The position numbers and the translations under genes were made by a program. Under the pieces are notes generated by a model. It saw only the letters and a program-made list of their open reading frames with translations, was not told the DNA's origin and made no database searches. This document shows, one piece after another, positions 7,910 through 13,853 of a stretch of DNA of 13,853 nucleotides. The first letter of the stretch is position 1, and each line of letters begins with the position of its first letter. Source of the stretch: an uncultured Lachnoanaerobaculum sp. (lineage in GTDB: Bacteria; Bacillota; Clostridia; Lachnospirales; Lachnospiraceae); contig CAKAQP010000041.1 in assembly GCA_916720285.1 (NCBI GenBank), positions 1 to 13,853 of the forward strand, given 5' to 3'.

Positions 7910-8900
7910 TTTCTTTCACTATTTCATCTATTTTCTTTAACTCTTCTTCACTGAATACGGTATTTTCTATAGCGGATATGTTATCAAGTACCTGTGAAGA
8001 TTTTGATGCACCTATAAGTACGGAGGTCATAACTTCATCCTTAAGTACCCATGAAAGTGCCATCTGTGCAAGACTTTGATTTCTCTCTTTTGCAATATCA
8101 TTCAATTTCTTTATAGCTTCCAACTTCTTCTCCGTAAGATTATTCTCATTTAAAAATCTTCCGTCCGTTACTATTCGACTGTCACTTGGTATTCCATTAA
8201 GATATCTGTCACTCAAAAGTCCCTGTGCCAACGGACTGAAAGATATGATGCCCTTCTTCAGCTTTCCTGCCATCTCTTTTAATCCGTTATTTTCAATAGT
8301 TCTGTCAAAAATTGAATATCTGTTTTGATTTATTATAAAAGGAACTTTAAGCTCATCCAAAATCTTTGCAGCCTGCTCCAAAGTCTCACCGTCATAGTTT
8401 GAGATTCCGACATACAATGCCTTACCGCTGTTTACTATTTGCGCCAGAGCACCGCAGGTCTCCTCAAGAGGTGTATTCTTATCCATTCTGTGGTGATAGA
8501 ATATATCAACATATTCAAGTCCCATTCTCTTTAAACTCTGATCAATACTTGCTATCAGATACTTTCTGCTGCCGAAATCTCCGTAAGGACCTTCCCACAT
8601 GGTATATCCGGCCTTTGTACTGATGATCATTTCATCTCTGTACTTTAAAAGATCCTCTTTTAAAATAATTCCGAAATTCTTTTCGGCACTTCCCGGTGCC
8701 GGACCATAGTTGTTTGCAAGATCGAAATGAGTGATACCGTTGTCAAAAGCTGTAAACAATATATCCTTCATACTTTCAAGATTGGAATGATCTCCAAAAT
8801 TATGCCATAGTCCAAGAGATACCAACGGCAACTTTAATCCGCTGTTACCACAATGAGCATATTTCATTTTCTCATATCTGTCTTCCTTTGCAAAATACAT
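7902..8900 (-). CDS. Aldo/keto reductase, YghZ (glyceraldehyde-3-phosphate reductase) type
   Basis: A 332-residue cytoplasmic NADPH-dependent reductase with a TIM-barrel fold. The N-terminus (EDRYEKMKYAHCGNSGLKLP, then SLGLWHNFGD) is characteristic of the YghZ/Gpr group rather than generic aldo/keto reductases. The catalytic tetrad is visible: D60 and Y65 in FDLANNYGPAPGS, K96 in STKAGY, and H137 in YHHRMD. YghZ of E. coli reduces L-glyceraldehyde 3-phosphate and methylglyoxal; the substrate here is inferred. ATG at 8900 has AAAGGGG six bases upstream, and the residues before the internal M12 are family-conserved, so the longer start is right. It lies 19 bases after the DUF1275 gene and overlaps the first CHR gene by 8 bases, so it is probably the second gene of a four-gene operon. 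Confidence 0.92.
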   Translation of the reverse strand: MYFAKEDRYEKMKYAHCGNSGLKLPLVSLGLWHNFGDHSNLESMKDILFTAFDNGITHFDLANNYGPAPGSAEKNFGIILKEDLLKYRDEMIISTKAGYTMWEGPYGDFGSRKYLIASIDQSLKRMGLEYVDIFYHHRMDKNTPLEETCGALAQIVNSGKALYVGISNYDGETLEQAAKILDELKVPFIINQNRYSIFDRTIENNGLKEMAGKLKKGIISFSPLAQGLLSDRYLNGIPSDSRIVTDGRFLNENNLTEKKLEAIKKLNDIAKERNQSLAQMALSWVLKDEVMTSVLIGASKSSQVLDNISAIENTVFSEEELKKIDEIVKENE

Positions 8901-8919
8901 AAAAAACCCCTTTCAAATA

Positions 8920-9579
8920 TCAATTTTCAAATTCCTTGAACATCATTAAAAAAATCATTGTAAGCATTACTGCCGCAATTAAAATAGCCTTTTCATTAAA
9001 AAGCCCTACGGAAAAATATCCTAAAGCTGTACCTGTGATAAATATCAAAATACATATATAATAGTATAAACCCTTTTCTATAGATAACTTATCACCTTTA
9101 CTAATTCCACGATAAAGATTCTGTGTTCCGTTCTTTAAATTTCCGGTACACATTGTAGTTGCTATTACAACATCTCTTATTTTAGGGAATGTGGCAAACT
9201 GTACTCCCGATACCAAAGATATTATGGAATTGGCAACTCGGTTCATATCCTGCGGTAAAAAAGCCACTACAATAAATGCGGCTATTTCAAGCAGTAAAGG
9301 AATCTGCCTCCAATGTATCATATTAATGTTATCTTTTCTCTGCTTTATTATTTCCGATATTGCCACTCCTATGGCAAAGGATGTTATGGGTATAAGATAA
9401 TTTACCGATTCTAAAAACTTTCCTTCACATATTTTTAATGTCATCAATATAATATTACCTGTTTCGGCATTGGCAAAAACTTTTCCACGATTTATGTATG
9501 AATAAGCATCCATAAAACCTCCGGAAAGTGCCAAGAACAACCCGACCGTTATGGACTCTGAAGTCTGCCATCTTCTCAT
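8920..9579 (-). CDS. DUF1275 (YoaK) family membrane protein
   Basis: A 219-residue polytopic membrane protein with about six hydrophobic segments. Family signatures are visible: SGGFMDAYSY at 19-28, AETGN at 38-42, and a second TGN in the MCTGNLKNGTQNLYRG segment in the middle of the protein. The YoaK/DUF1275 family is widespread in bacteria, of normal length here, and has no firmly established biochemical role. ATG at 9579 follows AGAGGG by five bases. It is the first gene of the operon with the aldo/keto reductase and the CHR pair, which suggests co-expression but does not reveal a pathway. Confidence 0.9.
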   Translation of the reverse strand: MRRWQTSESITVGLFLALSGGFMDAYSYINRGKVFANAETGNIILMTLKICEGKFLESVNYLIPITSFAIGVAISEIIKQRKDNINMIHWRQIPLLLEIAAFIVVAFLPQDMNRVANSIISLVSGVQFATFPKIRDVVIATTMCTGNLKNGTQNLYRGISKGDKLSIEKGLYYYICILIFITGTALGYFSVGLFNEKAILIAAVMLTMIFLMMFKEFEN

Positions 9580-9622
9580 TTTATCCCTCTTAATCTAAAA
9601 GAATTCCTCTTTATTTTAAACC

Positions 9623-9628
9623 ATTATA
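9623..9628 (-). promoter_or_regulatory. Predicted -10 element of the DUF1275-reductase-CHR operon
   Basis: A perfect TATAAT reads 9628-9623 on the minus strand, about 44 bases before the ATG. At 17 bases upstream the -35 position falls in the T-run of the preceding terminator (TTTTTA), a poor match to TTGACA, so the promoter may be weak or need an activator. Confidence 0.45.
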
Positions 9629-9646
9629 GCGATAAATTAAAGCAAT

Positions 9647-9683
9647 AAAAAAAGTATAGCCTATATTTTATATAAACTATACT
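9647..9683 (-). terminator. Intrinsic terminator of the lipoprotein gene at 9692-10420
   Basis: On the minus strand 9683-9670 pairs with 9666-9653 in a 14-bp stem with two G-U pairs and an AAA loop, followed by seven Ts (9653-9647). It lies nine bases after the lipoprotein stop codon. On the plus strand the G-U pairs become C/A mismatches, so it works chiefly on the minus strand. Confidence 0.85.
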
Positions 9684-9691
9684 CTTAAAAT

Positions 9692-10420
9692 TTACTTCAA
9701 TGATGTAAATGCATCCAAAGCCTTTTGTGCTTTTTCTTCAGAAGTACTGCTCGCTGTAATGATTGCCATAAAGTTTCCCGACTTTATATAAATCTGCTTT
9801 CTGTACACGGTATAATCACCGCTTGTATCCGTAGCACTCATTGCTATTGTTTCTCTACCGTTAAACATAGCCTTGGCACTCTCTACACTTACATTTACCA
9901 TGCCTGAAGCTTTATACTGCTCCTGTAGTTTGGCTACTACATCTTCCAATTCGGTTTCAGTCTCAAAAGGTGTACCCATCTTTTCTATAACAACATTTAC
10001 ATTGCTGACTCCGGTTCCGTTCTCACTGGTAGCGTATAAATCCATATATATACTTTCATCCGCTTCTTCCTGTGTCATTCCGGCTTGCTTTATAAAAATA
10101 TCTCTCATCTGAGCGATATTATCTCTGCTTTCCATCTTATAATTATTAGCAGGTGCATCAAACTTGATATTGAAAACCTCATTTGTATATACCGAATCTT
10201 CTTTTCTGCCTCTGTAATATTGTATATCATCTTCAGCATGTGTTTCTTCCTGTATAACTTCAGCCTGTGTGGTAGTCTCCTCTGTAGTGGGTACTTCGGT
10301 AGTACTTTCTACTACAGTTGTTTCCGCCTGTGAGGCAGTTGTCTCGGCATTAGTTTTGCCACTGCAGGCAGTCATCATTACCGATAAAAATAATATAGGA
10401 ATAAAAATATTTTTCTTCAT
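9692..10420 (-). CDS. Lipoprotein, paralogue 1 of the YTN-KFD family
   Basis: A 242-residue lipoprotein. The signal peptide ends in the lipobox MTAC with the lipidated cysteine at C19. Residues 20-65 are a Thr/Glu-rich low-complexity linker. The folded core begins with VYTNEVFNIKFDA (77-89) and contains a region of alternating strands ending in ALDAFTSLK. Three more proteins of the same design lie to the right. I do not recognise a named family; the core length and the FNIKFDA opening recall PsbP/Mog1-like secreted domains, but this is a guess. Start choice: ATG at 10420 has GGAG eight bases upstream; a GTG at 10429 overlaps the ribosome site and an ATG at 10426 is only two bases from it. This is the longest of the four cores, with an insertion near GMTQEEADESIY. 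Confidence 0.85.
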   Translation of the reverse strand: MKKNIFIPILFLSVMMTACSGKTNAETTASQAETTVVESTTEVPTTEETTTQAEVIQEETHAEDDIQYYRGRKEDSVYTNEVFNIKFDAPANNYKMESRDNIAQMRDIFIKQAGMTQEEADESIYMDLYATSENGTGVSNVNVVIEKMGTPFETETELEDVVAKLQEQYKASGMVNVSVESAKAMFNGRETIAMSATDTSGDYTVYRKQIYIKSGNFMAIITASSTSEEKAQKALDAFTSLK

Positions 10421-10489
10421 TTTCATCACTCCGTGTAATAAATAATTTCCGAGTATTCTAGAATCTAACTGTGACTAAATTCTGATAAG

Positions 10490-10518
10490 ATATTACAACA
10501 ATGTGATTAAAATGTAAA
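10490..10518 (-). promoter_or_regulatory. Predicted promoter of lipoprotein paralogue 1
   Basis: On the minus strand TTTACA (10518-10513) is followed after 17 bases by TAATAT (10495-10490). Transcription would start near 10483, leaving a leader of about 63 bases. No convincing terminator for the SseB-like gene was found in the 129-base gap, so read-through into this gene is possible. Confidence 0.4.
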
Positions 10519-10558
10519 TATTTTTTTAAACTCTCTTCTATAATCATTAATAATTAGC

Positions 10559-11719
10559 CTAATTCTTTTTATATAAAGGCTCTTGTTTCATCATATTACT
10601 TGCAAAATCCGCCTGCTCCAAAGTAGCAAAATCCAGATATACCACTTCTCTAAGAAGATCTCTGCAGCTCTCATAAACACTCTTATAGTATTTTCTGACA
10701 TCTTCATCATCAATATCCATTATTATAAGATATGATTTTGTACCTGTCTCATCCACTCTAAGCATCATGTCTATTAAATTTATCTCACTATGAGTATTTC
10801 CAAAATTAACCAATCTCCTTTTTATAGCAGATACTTCTTCATTATCTGCCGGATATACTAAGAGATTTTGTTCTCCACCCTTTGCAACCTTTCTTTCAAT
10901 TTTTGCCTCACCAAATTGGCTTTGATATCCGGGTGAATTCACTATATTATTGATATTTTCCGAATTCATATAGAACGACTGCGGACCGTAAGGATTAATG
11001 ATAAATCCACCGTCATTCTTTAAACATCCTAAAATATCCGGGAATCTTACAATGATAGTTTCCTGTTTCCAATTTGCAGGTCCTTTATCCGCCCAATTTT
11101 TCAAAGCAGACCAATCTGTAAATACAGGAAGTGCATCTACTCCACCTTCGAGTTTAATACCGTAAATATTTATTTTTGTATCTTTTTTCAATACAGTCTC
11201 ACCACTGCCCTTAAAATCTCCCGACATATGTATTGGCAATAGGTAATGTGCACTTACCATCTCACGGAAAAATAGATTTACAAAATCTTCATCCTTATAG
11301 TAATTATCATATTCATATAAAAGTCCAAGTATATATGGATTTTCTACAGCCTTATTCACATCGGATTCTATCTGAAATTCTATATTTGTAAGCAAAGCGT
11401 ATTTAAAATCATCCGACTCGTCTATATGTTCAAACCCTATATTTGCATATGAATCTTTTATTACTTCCAAATCATTTCCGGCACTGTCTGCAATCTTTGC
11501 AATTTTAAGATGAGATACTTTACCACTTTTAAAAAGTACGGTTACTTCCTCTTTACTTACAGTACCGTGCACATCTCCTTCAAGTATTATACTTCCCTTA
11601 TCTTTACAGCCCTTTACCAACATGGTAAATCTGTTTTTAACTGTTTCAACCTCTTTATTTTCTTTATTATCAACATTATTTTTAGATGAAAAAGCATCTT
11701 TTATCTTATCCCAAAACAT
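10559..11719 (-). CDS. SseB-family protein with an N-terminal EF-Tu domain II-like barrel
   Basis: A 386-residue protein without signal peptide or membrane segment, so cytoplasmic. The first 30 residues are a charged linker. Residues 31-100 (FTMLVKG, then GSIILEGDVHG, ending in IGFEHID) look like the beta-barrel of translational GTPase domain II. Residues 125-253 form an SseB N-terminal domain, with YLLPIHMSGD and the conserved ALPVFTDWSALKNW and GFIINPYGPQSF segments. Residues 283-383 match the SseB C-terminal domain (NLLVYPADNEE through KQEPLYKKN). SseB was named for enhanced serine sensitivity in E. coli; its biochemical role is unclear. ATG at 11719 has GGAG five bases upstream and lies 12 bases after the stop of lipoprotein paralogue 2, so the two are co-transcribed. 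The SseB assignment is good; the barrel is inferred from pattern. Confidence 0.82.
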   Translation of the reverse strand: MFWDKIKDAFSSKNNVDNKENKEVETVKNRFTMLVKGCKDKGSIILEGDVHGTVSKEEVTVLFKSGKVSHLKIAKIADSAGNDLEVIKDSYANIGFEHIDESDDFKYALLTNIEFQIESDVNKAVENPYILGLLYEYDNYYKDEDFVNLFFREMVSAHYLLPIHMSGDFKGSGETVLKKDTKINIYGIKLEGGVDALPVFTDWSALKNWADKGPANWKQETIIVRFPDILGCLKNDGGFIINPYGPQSFYMNSENINNIVNSPGYQSQFGEAKIERKVAKGGEQNLLVYPADNEEVSAIKRRLVNFGNTHSEINLIDMMLRVDETGTKSYLIIMDIDDEDVRKYYKSVYESCRDLLREVVYLDFATLEQADFASNMMKQEPLYKKN

Positions 11720-11731
11720 ATATACTCCAAG

Positions 11732-12367
11732 TTACTGTGCTTTTGTAAAGGCATTCAAACAGTCTTTAACAACCTTTTCGTCTTTAGCATTTATAACTAT
11801 AACTGATACATCCTTTCCTGACTCTAAAAACACCTGTGTATGATACTGTGTAACACCGTTTGCGGTTAACTTTGCATTTATACAAGGAGCATCCTGACCC
11901 AAAAATTTTATAGTTGTACTTTCCGCCTTAATATCTCCCGCACCCTCACTATCCTTATTGATTTTCGCTATATTTCCGTCTATATATGCCTTTAAATCCG
12001 AGGTTATATTCACAAGTCCGAATAATACAGAGCTGCCGTTTGCAGTGTCATGTGCATACATTTTTAATGTATCATCATGTGTCTTTTTTTGCATATCACT
12101 AAGATCCTCAGTACTTACCATCTCCATATTTACAGACTTAGCATCAAACTTTATATTAAATACTTTATTGGTATATATACTGCCGTCATATGTACCGTTC
12201 ATATCTTCATTGTTTGCGCGCTCAGCAGTGCTTTCTACAGTACTTGCAACAGGACTCTCTGTCTTACTTTCAGCTTTGTTATCAACCTTGTTACCTCCAC
12301 AAGCAGTTATGGAAAGAGCAGACAAAACTGCAATACCCGCCATTATAAGTTTAATATTCTTCATCAT
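11732..12367 (-). CDS. Lipoprotein, paralogue 2 of the YTN-KFD family
   Basis: A 211-residue lipoprotein with a signal peptide ending in ITACGG (lipidated C23), a Lys/Glu/Ser/Thr-rich linker (25-60) and the core motif IYTNKVFNIKFDA at 64-76. The core ends in CLNAFTKAQ, very close to the MFTKAE end of paralogue 3, and both have GVTQYxTQxF near the C-terminus, so these two are the closest pair. GGAGG lies four bases before ATG 12367 and seven before ATG 12364; either may be used, while an upstream GTG at 12412 would add a non-signal leader and lies within the predicted promoter. The SseB-like gene follows in the same transcript. Function unknown. Confidence 0.87.
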   Translation of the reverse strand: MMKNIKLIMAGIAVLSALSITACGGNKVDNKAESKTESPVASTVESTAERANNEDMNGTYDGSIYTNKVFNIKFDAKSVNMEMVSTEDLSDMQKKTHDDTLKMYAHDTANGSSVLFGLVNITSDLKAYIDGNIAKINKDSEGAGDIKAESTTIKFLGQDAPCINAKLTANGVTQYHTQVFLESGKDVSVIVINAKDEKVVKDCLNAFTKAQ

Positions 12368-12402
12368 TTTTCCTCCCGAGTACAAAATATACTTTTTATT
12401 TG

Positions 12403-12411
12403 AGTATATCA
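12403..12411 (-). promoter_or_regulatory. Predicted extended -10 promoter of the lipoprotein 2 / SseB operon
   Basis: On the minus strand TGA-TATACT (12411-12403) is an extended -10 element with five of six consensus bases. No clear -35 lies 17 bases upstream, which an extended -10 can tolerate. Transcription would start near 12396, giving a leader of about 30 bases. Confidence 0.4.
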
Positions 12412-12441
12412 CCTATTAAAATAAAAATAAATTGTTCTATC

Positions 12442-12478
12442 AAAAAGGCACACCTTATTTTATCAAGGTATGCCTTTT
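12442..12478 (-). terminator. Intrinsic terminator of lipoprotein paralogue 3
   Basis: On the minus strand 12478-12465 pairs with 12456-12443 in a 14-bp stem with one G-U pair and an 8-base loop, ending in five Ts (12446-12442). It starts 15 bases after the lipoprotein stop codon and separates paralogue 3 from the paralogue 2 / SseB operon. The stem carries A-runs opposite the T-run, so it could act weakly on the plus strand as well. Confidence 0.85.
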
Positions 12479-12492
12479 ATTATAAATAATAT

Positions 12493-13179
12493 TTACTCCG
12501 CCTTTGTAAACATATCAAGTCCTTTAGAGCTTTCTTCAGCATTTGTTGTTATTGTAGCAATTGTATATATTCTTCCTCCAACCTCAACAAAAGCCTGAGT
12601 TGTATACTGAGTTACTCCACCCATAGTTAAATCTGCAACTATAGCAGGTACATCCTTGTCCATTAATTTTGTTGTTGTGCTTTCAATATTTAAAGCATCC
12701 TCTCCTAAGGACTCATTATTTTTCTTTGTTGTTTCAATATACTCATCCATATAGGTCTTTAAATCTGTACCTTCATCCAATATGCCTATCATAGCTATTT
12801 TAGTATAATTATTGTTGTAAGCATAAAGTTCCAGTTTTCCTTCAGACTGGATTCCCATAGCTTCAAGCTCAGCTTGATCCGCTATTCTCATATCATTGGC
12901 TGTAGCATCAAACTTTAAATTTAATGCTTTATTTGTATAAACATTATCCGCAGTAACTCCTGCCAAATCCTCTGCAGATATATTAGCTTCACTTGAAGCT
13001 TCTGCGCTGCTTTCTTCTTTCTTTTCTTCAGTAGCTGCTTCTGCACTTGTTTCTTTACTTTGTGCTTCAGAAACACTTTCACTTCCCACTGTTGCTTCAG
13101 TCTTTTTGTTACCTCCGCATGCGGTTACAGCCAATACCGATGCTATAGCCAATACTGCCAATTTAAAACTTCTTCTCAT
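12493..13179 (-). CDS. Lipoprotein, paralogue 3 of the YTN-KFD family
   Basis: A 228-residue lipoprotein. The signal peptide (MRRSFKLAVL start) ends in VTACGG with lipidated C21. Residues 25-70 form a Ser/Ala/Glu/Lys-rich low-complexity linker that should hold the core away from the membrane. The core begins with VYTNKALNLKFDA (80-92) and ends in GLDMFTKAE; the GVTQYTTQAF segment is shared with paralogue 2. ATG at 13179 has GGAGG five bases upstream. The gene has its own predicted promoter and terminator, so it is a single-gene unit. Function unknown; no catalytic motif is apparent, which suggests a binding or sensing role, but that is speculation. Confidence 0.9.
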   Translation of the reverse strand: MRRSFKLAVLAIASVLAVTACGGNKKTEATVGSESVSEAQSKETSAEAATEEKKEESSAEASSEANISAEDLAGVTADNVYTNKALNLKFDATANDMRIADQAELEAMGIQSEGKLELYAYNNNYTKIAMIGILDEGTDLKTYMDEYIETTKKNNESLGEDALNIESTTTKLMDKDVPAIVADLTMGGVTQYTTQAFVEVGGRIYTIATITTNAEESSKGLDMFTKAE

Positions 13180-13214
13180 AATGTCCTCCGTTTTATATAA
13201 CTTTTTTCGTACTG

Positions 13215-13220
13215 ATTATA
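13215..13220 (-). promoter_or_regulatory. Predicted -10 element of lipoprotein paralogue 3
   Basis: A perfect TATAAT reads 13220-13215 on the minus strand, about 36 bases before the ATG at 13179. The sequence 17 bases upstream is a poor -35 match. The 111-base gap holds no clear terminator for the partial paralogue 4, so read-through is possible. Confidence 0.4.
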
Positions 13221-13290
13221 CAAGACAGAACATATAAAAGCTTTAGGATTTGTATTAATTTTTATTTAAGATAATTTAGGTTAGTATGAT

Positions 13291-13853
13291 TTATTCGTAT
13301 TTCTGAAATAAATCAAATCCGGACTGTGCCTCTTTTTCATCCTTGCCGCTTGATACTATAATCATCATATAATCATCCTTTACTCTGAAGAGATATTTCT
13401 GACACTGTTTTCCAACCGTTGTATCCACATAAATATCCAAACATGATAATTCTTGACCAAGAAAATATGCATCCGATTTCTTTACCTCTGAACTTTTCAG
13501 CTGATCTTTCGGGACTTTACTAAGTTGACTTTCCATTATCTCTTTTTGTGCATCCAAATATTCATCCATAGGCATTAACACATTATTTTTTGCCAATGAA
13601 ACACTTATTCTCTTTGTAGTGTCGGTATTGTCGACTGCAAACATATCTGTAAATGATTTGCCGTCTTCAATATGCTTCTTTACGGCAGCTACATCCGATT
13701 TTTCTATACCGTCATTTCCCATATTTTTAAGTCCTTCATCACTTACAAATTCCAGACCTGTTTTGCTTATATCAAACTTTATATCAAGCATCTTATTTGA
13801 ATAAACTTTATCACTTATACTTCCAAGCACAAGAGTACCTTCAGAGTCGTTAA
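13291..13853 (-). CDS. Paralogue 4 of the YTN-KFD family (N-terminus outside window)
   Basis: The frame stays open to the right edge; 186 residues are visible, beginning NDSEGTLVLGSISDK. The core motif is VYSNKMLDIKFD, followed by the same order of segments as in paralogues 1-3, including LKNMG (compare LEAMG in paralogue 3), a central helix (MDEYLDAQKEIMES), and a C-terminal FDLFQKYE. A GTG at 13830 could be read as a start, but it would begin next to the core and omit the signal peptide and linker seen in the other three, so the gene most likely starts beyond the window. It is the most divergent member. A lipoprotein signal is expected but not visible. Confidence 0.8.
   Translation of the reverse strand, partial: NDSEGTLVLGSISDKVYSNKMLDIKFDISKTGLEFVSDEGLKNMGNDGIEKSDVAAVKKHIEDGKSFTDMFAVDNTDTTKRISVSLAKNNVLMPMDEYLDAQKEIMESQLSKVPKDQLKSSEVKKSDAYFLGQELSCLDIYVDTTVGKQCQKYLFRVKDDYMMIIVSSGKDEKEAQSGFDLFQKYE

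Noticed and set aside
10519..10558. Possible terminator after the SseB-like gene
   Set aside because: The AT-rich near-palindrome does not give a continuous stem, although a T/A-rich stretch follows.
12368..12412. GTG start for lipoprotein 2, adding 15 N-terminal residues
   Set aside because: It would put a non-signal leader before a clear lipoprotein signal peptide, lies in the predicted promoter, and a GGGAGG site precedes the ATG pair at 12367/12364.
11958..12419. Plus-strand open frame of 153 codons
   Set aside because: It is antisense to a well-supported lipoprotein gene, with low-complexity hydrophobic translation and no ribosome site support.
13291..13830. Paralogue 4 as a complete gene starting at GTG 13830
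   Set aside because: The frame stays open to the window edge and the other members all have a signal peptide and linker before the core.

Overview
The window is AT-rich bacterial DNA with strong AGGAGG-type ribosome sites, short operons, intrinsic terminators and lipoproteins of low-GC Gram-positive type. A class-2 (Firmicutes-type) galactose-1-phosphate uridylyltransferase and TIR-WD40 and SseB-like proteins point to an anaerobic Clostridia, most likely a Lachnospiraceae-like organism. That placement is inference from gene style, not from a marker gene. Apart from a gene tail at the left edge, every gene is on the minus strand, so the window is best read from right to left. No tRNA, rRNA, CRISPR, insertion sequence or phage gene was seen.

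Right third (about 9650-13853): four paralogous small secreted proteins. Three show lipoprotein signal peptides; the fourth is cut by the window edge. Each has a low-complexity S/T/E/K-rich linker or a cut-off N-terminus, then the same core beginning with a [VI]Y[TS]N-x-x-[FL][ND][IL]KFD motif. One of them is followed after 12 bases by a 386-residue SseB-type protein that carries an extra N-terminal barrel resembling domain II of translational GTPases. The lipoprotein genes have their own promoters, and two are closed by strong terminators.

Middle (about 5080-9630): an apparent operon of a DUF1275/YoaK membrane protein, an aldo/keto reductase of the YghZ type, and a split chromate-transporter pair (two short CHR proteins). 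The last three genes overlap by a few bases. A separately promoted galT follows and ends in a strong terminator.

Left third (137-5049): a tightly coupled two-gene operon, the most interesting part of the window. The first gene encodes a membrane protein with about three hydrophobic N-terminal segments, two RCK/TrkA-N-like Rossmann regions and a C-terminal ryanodine-receptor (RyR) repeat domain. The second encodes a TIR domain with the NADase-type glutamate, one membrane segment and a long WD40-like beta-propeller region. Together they look like a nucleotide-signalling or immune module: a propeller sensor tied to a TIR enzyme, and a membrane effector with nucleotide-sensing domains. The operon promoter appears to lie inside the galT terminator hairpin. 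A bidirectional terminator separates this operon from the convergent gene tail at 1-89.
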